Assembly (NCBI GenBank): GCA_030595765.1
Contig: JAUVCJ010000083.1
Coordinates: forward strand, 1 to 8,885
DNA from: Thermoplasmatota archaeon
GTDB taxonomy: Archaea > Thermoplasmatota > Thermoplasmata > GCA-020350865 > JAUVCJ01
DNA length: 8,885 nucleotides
Reading direction: 5' to 3'
The position numbers and the translations under genes are program-made. The notes under the pieces are model-generated. The model saw only the letters and a list, made by a program, of their open reading frames with translations, was not told the origin of the DNA and searched no databases. Of this stretch, positions 1 to 6,136 are shown piece after piece; positions within the stretch are counted from its first letter, which is position 1; each line of letters opens with the position of its first letter.

Positions 1-11
1 AAAACGTCTCA

Positions 12-500
12 TCAGCGTTTTGTAGGAGTTTTTTCGGTGAGTTCGAAAAAGCACTCGTTGTCGCCATTAGATATGCAGGAGGTCTCAATGCAATCATATT
101 CATCTGTTGTTATGGACGATATTATTCCTGCTAAATATCCACGTGTCAGATGACAACTTGGAGCATCTCTTTTGCCCAGAGCCTTTGCTTCATTTGATTC
201 CAGACACCGGACAGAGAAACGGGACCCATCTTGATCCACAAGTTCGAAAATTCCAAGTCCTAGTTGTATCCACAGGTCTGGGAGTTTCGAGGATATAGTA
301 GAGGAGTCCATGGCACTCAGGCCAAGTCTTGATACGATAGAACGTCCGGAACGGGATCCAGACCGAAACAGTATTGATGATGCAATGATAGGGCCTAAAA
401 CTTCCTTCAACTCGTCATGGATGCCTTGCAATATGTCAATGGGCATAAGGAAAAAGGATAGAGAATAATCCTCGTTATCTTCTTCAGTCTTGCCGGGCAT
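12..500 (-). CDS. V4R-domain protein
   Basis: This 162-residue protein looks like a stand-alone V4R (4-vinyl reductase) domain. The C-terminal half holds the recognisable core: Cys116-His117, the GYLAG segment at 121-125, then Cys137, Glu139, Cys142, Gly146 and Cys150-Phe151, matching the family pattern E..C...G...C.F. The N-terminal part (about 15-60) is a helical stretch with glycines, as expected for this fold. V4R domains bind small ligands or metal and occur in bacteriochlorophyll-related proteins and many archaeal proteins of unknown role. The family is structurally related to Bet3 of the eukaryotic TRAPP complex. The ATG start has a purine-rich GGGGAG site at 504-509 on the minus strand. 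It lies 37 bp behind a Rab-like GTPase gene on the same strand, so co-transcription is likely. No signal peptide or membrane segment is visible. The domain call is fairly secure; the function is unknown. Confidence 0.72.
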   Translation of the reverse strand: MPGKTEEDNEDYSLSFFLMPIDILQGIHDELKEVLGPIIASSILFRSGSRSGRSIVSRLGLSAMDSSTISSKLPDLWIQLGLGIFELVDQDGSRFSVRCLESNEAKALGKRDAPSCHLTRGYLAGIISSITTDEYDCIETSCISNGDNECFFELTEKTPTKR

Positions 501-537
501 GCTCTCCCCTCTGCTATGGGTATATGACTTCTCAGAT

Positions 538-1083
538 TCAGACTGGTTCCAGCATCAGCTCGCCTATGCGCTCGAATGCATTCTCTACATTCTGCCCACT
601 TAAAGCGCTGGTAAACATGAATTCTGAGCTATATCGGTCTGCCATTTCCTTGATCTGGTCATCAGACATCTGGCGCTGGCCAATAAGATCGATCTTGTTG
701 ACAAGAAATACCAGTGGTATGTCTCCAAGCCCTTGACGTATGGACGAGGCCCAGTCATGCAAACCCTCCAAAGTATCCTTACGACTGATATCACAGACCA
801 CTATTGCCCCATTTGCACCTTGATAATACATCATTCTGAGTTTCTGGTACTGCTTCTGGCCTACTACATCCCAGATCATGAGGGTCAGATCAACCTCCAT
901 CTCAGTTTTTGGATGAACAATGACCATTTCCTTTCTTGATACTTTAGTGCCCACAGTGGCAATATACTTGTCATCAAATACATTCATGACATATTTCCTG
1001 ATCAAGCTGGTCTTGCCAACCGCACCATCTCCAAGGAGACATATCTTTTTTTGATACTCCTTTCGTTGTGCCATAGCTCTCAC
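538..1083 (-). CDS. Rab/Ras-like small GTPase
   Basis: This 181-residue protein is a single small-GTPase domain that resembles the Rab branch. All five G motifs are visible: G1 GDGAVGKT at 18-25, the switch I threonine at 43 in YIATVG, G3 DVVGQ at 72-76 with the catalytic-type glutamine Gln76, G4 NKID at 129-132 and G5 TSA at 158-160. The switch II to beta-4 segment (YYQGANGAIVV, 87-97) closely resembles the Rab pattern YYRGAHGIIVV. It should bind and hydrolyse GTP as a molecular switch in the cytoplasm. There is no C-terminal cysteine for prenylation, so membrane attachment, if any, must go through a partner. The longest reading starts at GTG with GAGGG at 1087-1091 only 3 nt upstream; an ATG at 1074 (residue 4) is an alternative. 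It is followed by the V4R gene in the same direction and is divergent from hef. The family call is secure; the pathway is not known. Confidence 0.88.
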   Translation of the reverse strand: MRAMAQRKEYQKKICLLGDGAVGKTSLIRKYVMNVFDDKYIATVGTKVSRKEMVIVHPKTEMEVDLTLMIWDVVGQKQYQKLRMMYYQGANGAIVVCDISRKDTLEGLHDWASSIRQGLGDIPLVFLVNKIDLIGQRQMSDDQIKEMADRYSSEFMFTSALSGQNVENAFERIGELMLEPV

Positions 1084-1121
1084 ACACCCTCTACGCGTCC
1101 AAAACTAAGATGTAACGACAT

Positions 1122-1128
1122 TACTTAA
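1122..1128 (-). promoter_or_regulatory. possible TATA element for the GTPase-V4R unit
   Basis: On the minus strand an A/T-rich TTAAGTAA-like stretch lies about 40-50 bp upstream of the GTPase start codons. That would place transcription start near 1100 with a short leader. It is the best candidate in the divergent intergenic region but a weak match. Confidence 0.25.
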
Positions 1129-1186
1129 GAATATCCCATCAGGGCAGGCATTTGAGTTATAACAACAGAGTTATCCGATTGCTAGT

Positions 1187-1213
1187 CATCCCATAACCGC
1201 CCATCCCATAACC
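1187..1213. repeat. paired 12-bp direct repeat CATCCCATAACC
   Basis: CATCCCATAACC occurs exactly at 1187-1198 and 1202-1213, a 15-bp period, just upstream of the hef TATA box. A shorter relative, ATCCCATC, sits at 1133-1140. The word ATCCCATA recurs in the tandem array at 5855-5902. The position suits a regulator site, but no known regulator is recognised. Confidence 0.45.
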
Positions 1214-1228
1214 ATGCATTCTATAGTC

Positions 1229-1237
1229 ATTATATAT
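1229..1237 (+). promoter_or_regulatory. TATA box of hef
   Basis: ATTATATAT is a good archaeal TATA box. It predicts a transcript start near 1255-1262, about 30 nt before the TTG start of hef. It is immediately preceded by the paired CATCCCATAACC repeat. Confidence 0.5.
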
Positions 1238-1291
1238 CCATTACTATAAGTCAATTGGAAGATCTATTAGAAGCGTAAGTATGAACACTGC

Positions 1292-3847
1292 TTGAAGAGG
1301 TACATTCAGTCACCTTGCCAAAAGATTGAATATCCCCGGTTCCAATTGCCCGATGTGTTCGTATCTCATCCACAAATAAAAACCGGCTCCATCCATGTAA
1401 GGGAGTTTCAAGTTAACATTACCAAGTCAGCACTTACTGGATCGACCCTGGTTGTACTGCCTACTGGGATGGGAAAGACCGTCATTGCTCTCGGGGTGAT
1501 TGCCGAAGTGATGCATAGGGACCCAGAGGCTCGAATCCTGTTCCTTGCACCAACAAAGCCACTGGTAGACCAGCATGCACAAAGCCTTCGCAGGTTTCTT
1601 GTGAATGGTAACCCCGTAGTGTTCACAGGTGATATTGAGCCGGCCAAGAGAGAAGTAGAATGGAAAAAACATCAGTTAGTGGTGTCTACACCCCAAGTCG
1701 TTTCGAACGACCTTATGGCCAGAAGGATGGACATCAACGAGTTCTCTCTAGTGATATTTGATGAGGCACACAGGGCTGTTGGTGATTATCCATATGTATT
1801 CATAGGTGAAAGATACGACTCTGGAAAAGGATTGAGGCTGGGCATGACTGCATCACCAGGAAGCGAGTCATCAAAGATCATCGAGGTCATGGAAAACCTG
1901 AGGTTGGAGCGCACCGAAATAAGGTCAGAGCTTGACCCAGACGTTGCCCCATACGTTCACGACATAAAAGTGAAATGGATCCGGGTCCTCATTCCGCCTA
2001 AGTTCCAGGAGGTGCTTGATCTACTAAGGGGGGAGCTGAACAAGCAGGTAGGTCTTCTACGAAGATACGGCTTCCCACTCCCTACCAAATGGGTCAATAC
2101 CAAGGATCTATTGGCACTTGGAAGGAATATCCAGGCCAAGCACAAATCTGGCCACGCCACATCCAGTGTATTTCAGGCCATGAGTGCCCAAGCTGTAACC
2201 CTTAAGCTCAATCATGCCCTGGAACTGCTGGAGACCCAGGGTGCTGAGGCACTTCAGATGTATCTGGAAAGGCTCATGGATGGTGCCCATCTTAAGGGTA
2301 GCTCCAAGGCATCCAGAACAATTGCATCAAATAGGCAGGTCCAGGCTGCGTATGAGCTTACACGAGACCTGGAGATGGAACATCCAAAAGTTCCCAGAGT
2401 GATAAGAATAGTAAGGAGCCAACTCCTGAAAAAACCAGGATCCAGGATTATAGTATTCACCCATTACAGAGACACCGCCAGTGTTGTGACAACAAGGCTG
2501 GAGCAACTGGACGAGGCGAAGCCGGTTCGTTTTGTTGGTCAGGCAAGCAAGGGTCGGGATTCGGGGATGAGCCAAAATATGCAGGCTAAGGTGCTGGATT
2601 CCTTCAGAAATGGAGACTATAACGTATTGATAGCTACATCGGTTGCTGAGGAGGGGTTAGACATCCCATCCACGGACCTTGTTGTATTTTACGAGCCAGT
2701 ACCCTCAGAGATCAGGACTATCCAAAGACGGGGAAGGACTGGTAGGGAAAGGACTGGAGAAGTTATTGTGCTCATGACAAAAGGCACCAGGGACGAGGGA
2801 TATTACTGGTCGAGCCATCACAAAGAGAAGAAGATGAAGAACGAGCTGGCGATGTTGAAGAAAAGAATTGCTATGGACTTACCCATCAACAGAACAAGTT
2901 CAAGACAAGTTGCCCTTCAGGAAAATAATGCGCTGCCTGGCATCAAAAAAGAAACTGATACAAATATTGCTTCCGAGATGGAAGCTGATACAGAAATTGA
3001 AATTACTCCCGAGATCGAGGATGAGACTGAAATTGCTCCTGATATCGGAGCGGGCCAGACTAAGCTTTCCTCTTACGAAAAAGTGCATCCACCCGAGAGT
3101 AGGCGACTTGCCGGAGCTGAACAGGAAACCTACCAAGAAACTGACCTGGAAACTGACCCGGAAATTGACCCGGAAATTGAGCAGAAAGATGAGCTCCTAA
3201 CAATTGCAGTGGATCACAGAGAATTCTCATCCGGGGTAGCTAGAGAACTGGCAAGGATGAATGTAAAGATCACACCAATGCAGCTTAAAGTAGCAGACTA
3301 TGTCCTATCAGAGCGCATCGGAGTGGAGCGCAAAGAGGTCTCGGACTTCCTATCCTCCATGATGGATGGCAGGCTCTTCAAGCAGGTAAGAGCTCTCAAA
3401 CAGGCCTATTTATCCCCCATACTCATACTTGAAGGAGAGGGACTCTATACCACTCGAAACATCAATAGATTCTCCATTGATGGCTCATTGGCCTCAATAG
3501 TCAGTGACTACGGAGTCACAATACTTAGGACAAGTTCACCTGAAGATACCGCCTACCTGTTGATGGGGATGGCGAAACGTGAAAGAAGCGTAGGCAGGAA
3601 TGTTGGCATCAGAACAGGCAGGGCTGGAACCAGCACCAGGGAGCAACAGAGATTCATAATAGAGGGCTTACCCAACGTATCTGCCGTCAATGCCAGGAGA
3701 TTGCTTGAGCATTTTGGCACCGTTAGAAAAGTAATGGCTGCGGATATGGATGACCTTCTCAAGGTCAGGGGAATAGGTGCGAAAACAGCTCAGGCAATCC
3801 TGAACATCCTGGAAAGGGAGTACATGCCCAGGTCTAAGGGCAAGTGA
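1292..3847 (+). CDS. hef: Hef: archaeal XPF-family helicase-nuclease
   Basis: This 851-residue protein has the full Hef architecture: an SF2 helicase plus an XPF/Mus81-type nuclease that processes stalled forks and branched DNA. Helicase motifs: Walker A PTGMGKT 57-63, DEAH 157-160, TAS 186-188, ATSVAEEGLDIP 448-459 and QRRGRTGR 478-485. A helical insert lies between the two RecA lobes. The nuclease follows at about 636-760, with VDHRE 640-644, VADY 667-670 and the catalytic ERKEVSDF at 679-686. A tandem helix-hairpin-helix region at about 793-840 (NVSAVNARRLLEHFG, VRGIGAKTAQAIL) ends the protein. An acidic Glu/Thr/Asp-rich linker of about 80 residues (553-632) joins the halves. All catalytic motifs look intact, so both activities are predicted. 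The first start after the in-frame stop at 1268 is TTG; no clear ribosome site precedes it, and a GTG near 1355 would cut into the conserved N-terminus. Confidence 0.95.
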   Translation: MKRYIQSPCQKIEYPRFQLPDVFVSHPQIKTGSIHVREFQVNITKSALTGSTLVVLPTGMGKTVIALGVIAEVMHRDPEARILFLAPTKPLVDQHAQSLRRFLVNGNPVVFTGDIEPAKREVEWKKHQLVVSTPQVVSNDLMARRMDINEFSLVIFDEAHRAVGDYPYVFIGERYDSGKGLRLGMTASPGSESSKIIEVMENLRLERTEIRSELDPDVAPYVHDIKVKWIRVLIPPKFQEVLDLLRGELNKQVGLLRRYGFPLPTKWVNTKDLLALGRNIQAKHKSGHATSSVFQAMSAQAVTLKLNHALELLETQGAEALQMYLERLMDGAHLKGSSKASRTIASNRQVQAAYELTRDLEMEHPKVPRVIRIVRSQLLKKPGSRIIVFTHYRDTASVVTTRLEQLDEAKPVRFVGQASKGRDSGMSQNMQAKVLDSFRNGDYNVLIATSVAEEGLDIPSTDLVVFYEPVPSEIRTIQRRGRTGRERTGEVIVLMTKGTRDEGYYWSSHHKEKKMKNELAMLKKRIAMDLPINRTSSRQVALQENNALPGIKKETDTNIASEMEADTEIEITPEIEDETEIAPDIGAGQTKLSSYEKVHPPESRRLAGAEQETYQETDLETDPEIDPEIEQKDELLTIAVDHREFSSGVARELARMNVKITPMQLKVADYVLSERIGVERKEVSDFLSSMMDGRLFKQVRALKQAYLSPILILEGEGLYTTRNINRFSIDGSLASIVSDYGVTILRTSSPEDTAYLLMGMAKRERSVGRNVGIRTGRAGTSTREQQRFIIEGLPNVSAVNARRLLEHFGTVRKVMAADMDDLLKVRGIGAKTAQAILNILEREYMPRSKGK
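3137..3184 (+). repeat. four tandem 12-bp units inside hef
   Basis: Four consecutive 12-bp units run in frame: GAAACTGACCTG, GAAACTGACCCG, GAAATTGACCCG, GAAATTGAGCAG. They encode ETDL-ETDP-EIDP-EIEQ (residues 616-631) in the acidic linker between helicase and nuclease. The graded differences suggest recent slippage or duplication within a flexible tether. Looser relatives of the same Glu/Asp/Thr/Ile pattern occupy 2955-3050. Confidence 0.8.
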
Positions 3848-3874
3848 ACGGCCTAAATTGTGACGAGGAAGCTG

Positions 3875-3882
3875 TTTTATAT
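3875..3882 (+). promoter_or_regulatory. TATA box of the YjbQ-family gene
   Basis: TTTTATAT begins 28 bp before the ATG at 3903. Normal archaeal spacing puts the transcript start at or within a few bases of the start codon, so this mRNA is probably leaderless. No Shine-Dalgarno sequence is seen before the ATG, which agrees. Confidence 0.5.
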
Positions 3883-3902
3883 CCATTATCCAATCCTGAG
3901 CC

Positions 3903-4322
3903 ATGGCTGTGAAGACCCAGATATTTGAGCTTGAGACCAGGCACGACGGAGAAATAATTGACATAACCAAGAATGTCCAACAGGCTCTTACGAGTTCAGG
4001 CCTGAAGAATGGGATATTGTTGGTGTTCGTACCTGGCGCAACTGGCGCGATAACCACAATAGAGTACGAACCCGGGCTCCTTCATGATTTTCCGGATGCT
4101 CTTGACAGGCTTATTCCCAAGGACATTGCCTACGAACATCACTTGCGATGGCAGGACGGGAACGGACACTCCCATGTAAGAGCAAGCTTTCTCGGCCCTG
4201 GACTTAACGTGCCATTCTCTGAAAGCAAACTAATGCTGGGAACATGGCAGCAAATTGTTTTTTTGGAGCTTGACAATAAAGGAAGACACAGAGAAATCAT
4301 AGTACAGCTCATAGGCGAGTGA
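3903..4322 (+). CDS. YjbQ/UPF0047 family protein
   Basis: This 139-residue protein matches the YjbQ (UPF0047) family, often labelled secondary thiamine-phosphate synthase from complementation data. Visible family features are the central His-79/His-80 with DGNGHSH at 85-91, and the C-terminal signature LGTWQQIVFLELD at 112-124. The N-terminal half has FVPGATGAITTIEYEPG (42-58) where bacterial members usually read HTTA, a variant I associate with archaeal members. The length is normal. The fold is a small trimeric beta-rich enzyme; its physiological reaction is not firmly established. It lies 55 bp after hef but has its own TATA box placed for a leaderless transcript, so it is probably transcribed alone. 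The family call is secure; the thiamine role is a label from homologues. Confidence 0.88.
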   Translation: MAVKTQIFELETRHDGEIIDITKNVQQALTSSGLKNGILLVFVPGATGAITTIEYEPGLLHDFPDALDRLIPKDIAYEHHLRWQDGNGHSHVRASFLGPGLNVPFSESKLMLGTWQQIVFLELDNKGRHREIIVQLIGE

Positions 4323-4381
4323 ATAATCTTGGCTGAATCACAATTGGTGGTATCTCAATTATGGATTTAGGATCGGTGGGA

Positions 4382-5068
4382 TTACATGAACGCTTTGAAA
4401 TCCTCAATTATCTGTTCATGATCAAAGGCCAGCTTTGGAAGTTCATCCAGGCCGAAAAGCCCGACTGCATCTGCATCATCTCCTGCAACAAGCTCACCAC
4501 CAATCGCTTCCAGCTCATAAACAACAGATATTGCATGGCCTCTAGGGTCCCTGCTGGGGCTAGAATATACCCCCACCAATCTTCTAATTCGTCCAAACAG
4601 ACCTGTCTCCTCTTGCACCTCTCTAAGAACAGCCTGCTCGCATTCCTCACCATACTCAATAAAGCCGCCAGGCAAGGCATACATGCCCTTGAAAGGGTCA
4701 TTGCCTCGCTTTATCAGGACTAGCTTATCACCCATCATGATGATGCCATCAGCAGCGGTAGCTGGCCTACGATATTTTTGATTCTGAAGTGCTAGTTCTA
4801 ACTGTCCCATCCGCTGGGAGTATTCCTCAATGAGAGCCATACCCTCCGTAGTTATGCCTCCTTCAGGGCTATCAAACACGTTGTTGCCAATTGCAGAGGA
4901 AGAATCATCAAGAATTCTCTTGGCATCAACAAGTGACAAGTTCAGTTGTCTGGCAGCCTCATCCATAGTTGCCCCAATTGACATTTTTTGCAAGAGGGCA
5001 TGCCCGAGCGGGGTCAGGATAACCCTGTTTTCGTGTATCAATTCTGCATGGATTTTAAGGGCAGTCAC
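4382..5068 (-). CDS. ModE-like HTH - Nudix hydrolase fusion
   Basis: This 228-residue protein has two parts. Residues about 12-90 resemble the ModE/LysR-type winged helix: TPLGHALLQKMSIGATMDEAARQL is the turn region, followed by a wing and a helix ending near 90. Residues about 103-228 are a Nudix domain with a perfect box GX5EX7REUXEEXGU at 135-157 (Gly135, Glu141, Arg149-Glu150, Glu153-Glu154, Gly156). SRDPRGHAISVVY at 172-184 is typical of ADP-ribose pyrophosphatase-type members, so ADP-ribose or a related nucleotide sugar is a likely substrate. The arrangement suggests a regulator that senses, or is coupled to, a nucleotide metabolite, or a hydrolase that has kept a DNA-binding domain. 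GTG is the chosen start because GAGG at 5073-5076 lies 4 nt upstream. It is convergent with the YjbQ gene. The Nudix call is secure, the HTH likely, the biological role inferred. Confidence 0.85.
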   Translation of the reverse strand: MTALKIHAELIHENRVILTPLGHALLQKMSIGATMDEAARQLNLSLVDAKRILDDSSSAIGNNVFDSPEGGITTEGMALIEEYSQRMGQLELALQNQKYRRPATAADGIIMMGDKLVLIKRGNDPFKGMYALPGGFIEYGEECEQAVLREVQEETGLFGRIRRLVGVYSSPSRDPRGHAISVVYELEAIGGELVAGDDADAVGLFGLDELPKLAFDHEQIIEDFKAFM

Positions 5069-5117
5069 ATCACCTCAAAGGCGAATCTAGTTATTAGTTT
5101 TTCTCACAAGTTTAGCA

Positions 5118-5128
5118 CAATATTTTCG
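5118..5128 (-). promoter_or_regulatory. possible TATA element of the HTH-Nudix gene
   Basis: On the minus strand GAAAATATTG lies about 55 bp upstream of the GTG start. It would give a leader of roughly 25-30 nt that includes the GAGG ribosome site. The match is moderate. Confidence 0.25.
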
Positions 5129-5172
5129 CAAAAAAGGTAATAGGTCCAGGCCATGGCCAGTACATCGACAGA

Positions 5173-5184
5173 AACATTTATCTA
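5173..5184 (+). promoter_or_regulatory. possible TATA box of the structured RNA
   Basis: ACATTTATCTA lies about 30 bp before the GGUGGGGA sequence at 5208-5215 that is proposed as the RNA 5' end, which is the normal TATA-to-start distance. A second A/T-rich word (TATATTTG at 5201-5208) could instead direct a start about 25 bp further on. Confidence 0.35.
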
Positions 5185-5207
5185 CCTCTGTAACACTAGC
5201 TATATTT

Positions 5208-5849
5208 GGTGGGGAGGGTGGAGCGCGTGCCTGTGGCCGTGTCTCGTCTTCTGATGGAACTCAAAAGCAGAACATGCGTCGTTCCTTCTGGAACAAAACA
5301 GTGACCATCCTTCTTCGTCTACAGAGCCAAACTTTCCTTCGGGAAGGGGAGGCAAACTGGACACCGCTTTCGCAAGGAAGCAACTGGTATGACCGGTTGG
5401 GTTCTGGCAGGAACTGAGAGTGCTCTTCGGAGTGCTTATATGTGAATGCCCTGAACACGAACGGATCAACACCGCAATTGAGCAAGGGACCAGGGGAAAC
5501 CCAGGGATCATGCTTAGTAGCATGGAACGAGGCGGGGGGTCAAACCAATGCCTCGAACCGCACCCAGCTTGCAATGCTCAAAAAGCAAAGCAATAAAAAA
5601 CCGGACTACGGGCTTTCGGGCCTATGGAGACCTGTTGGTGCACCCGAGGATGAAGCTTGCTTTGTCCACGCAGGGAACCAATGACCGGTAAGCCGCAACC
5701 CATTTCCAGAGTGGAACGTGAAGGAAACTACCGCCTTGGTGGCAGGATCAGGATCGGAAAGCAACGGAGGCATGAAACCTTTCGGGGTGGATTGTAGGGC
5801 TAGGCAATGCTGGGAGCCAGTCTGGAGGAAGGTTATCTTCCCCATCACC
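5208..5849 (+). ncRNA. candidate large structured RNA, family unknown
   Basis: About 640 bases without a credible protein gene are packed with compact hairpins. C(UUCG)G-capped stems: 5332-5347 and 5420-5435. GNRA-capped stems: 5366-5381 (GCAA, six pairs) and 5493-5502 (GAAA). Other good stems: 5281-5294 inside 5253-5257/5305-5309, 5382-5398 (seven pairs), 5509-5524, 5528-5533/5550-5555, 5704-5716, and a long-range seven-pair helix 5478-5484/5575-5581. Two possible CUUG tetraloops lie at 5656-5659 and 5735-5738. The ends can close: GGU 5208-5210 with ACC 5847-5849 and GGGGA 5211-5215 with UCCCC 5839-5843. Loop sequences favour the plus strand. Parts resemble RNase P or SRP RNA only faintly, and their key motifs are missing. 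It could be one large RNA or two adjacent ones. Transcription is inferred, not shown. Confidence 0.5.
5827..5841 (+). terminator. possible terminal hairpin of the structured RNA
   Basis: GGAAG 5827-5831 and CUUCC 5837-5841 form a five-pair hairpin with a GUUAU loop. It is followed by pyrimidine-rich sequence (CCCATCACCTCTTCTC). It could be a 3'-end signal, but it competes with the proposed end-closing helix and lacks a proper T run. Confidence 0.2.
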
Positions 5850-5854
5850 TCTTC

Positions 5855-5902
5855 TCATCATATCCCATACTCATCACATCCCATACTCATCATATCCCAT
5901 AC
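5855..5902. repeat. three tandem 16-bp units
   Basis: TCATCATATCCCATAC occurs three times head to tail (5855-5870, 5871-5886, 5887-5902). Only the middle copy differs, by one T-to-C change (TCATCACATCCCATAC). A fragment TACCCATAC follows at 5903-5911. The array lies directly after the structured RNA and about 190 bp before the ribosomal operon TATA box. The plus strand is nearly free of G. It may be a 3'-end region of the RNA, a protein-binding array or simple slippage. Confidence 0.85.
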
Positions 5903-5911
5903 TACCCATAC

Positions 5912-6090
5912 AAAATGGATTTACACAAATAGATCAACACAAATGTTTACGCAAGAAGACCAGCATTCAAGAATTATGGAACTAATTCAATGATTATAGG
6001 GCTATAGTTTGGAGTCACGATCCTACTGCATAAAAGTTGCTCTCAAGGAAAAAACGTGAAGAAACACATCCACATGCAGGTTCACAATCA
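5912..6090. other. A/T-rich intergenic spacer
   Basis: No protein gene, tRNA or convincing RNA is visible here. The only pattern found is an 8-bp direct repeat ACACAAAT at 5923-5930 and 5937-5944. The stretch is the upstream flank of the ribosomal-protein promoter. Confidence 0.6.
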
Positions 6091-6099
6091 TTATATATA
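6091..6099 (+). promoter_or_regulatory. TATA box of the rps19e operon
   Basis: TTATATATA is the best TATA box in the window. It predicts a start near 6116-6120, about 20 nt before the eS19 ATG, and is the only strong promoter seen for the five-gene operon. Confidence 0.65.
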
Positions 6100-6136
6100 G
6101 GAAAGATATTGGCCGAACTCACCGAGTTGATGGTCA

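Noticed and set aside
2868..3200. 110-codon plus-strand frame rich in Lys and Leu inside hef
   Set aside because: It is the shifted reading of the acidic repeat linker in hef, whose own frame carries all conserved motifs.
5208..5625. Archaeal RNase P RNA
   Set aside because: Some words resemble conserved regions, but GAGGAAAGUCC, ACAGAA and the matching P4 helix are not present together in the right order.
5741..5790. SRP RNA helix 8
   Set aside because: CAGG, GGAA and AGCAACGG occur in order, but the strand that must close the GGAA loop is missing, and no Alu-domain UGUAA motif pairs with it.
5606..5848. Minus-strand 80-codon frame
   Set aside because: Composition and position match the antisense of the structured RNA; no start context and no family resemblance.
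5855..5911. CRISPR array
   Set aside because: Units are directly abutting 16-mers with no spacers and no cas gene nearby.
5442..5993. Short plus-strand reading frames in the non-coding region (about 5442-5684 and 5718-5993)
   Set aside because: No ribosome sites, no recognisable protein pattern, and they run through perfect RNA hairpins and the tandem array; the RNA reading explains the region better.
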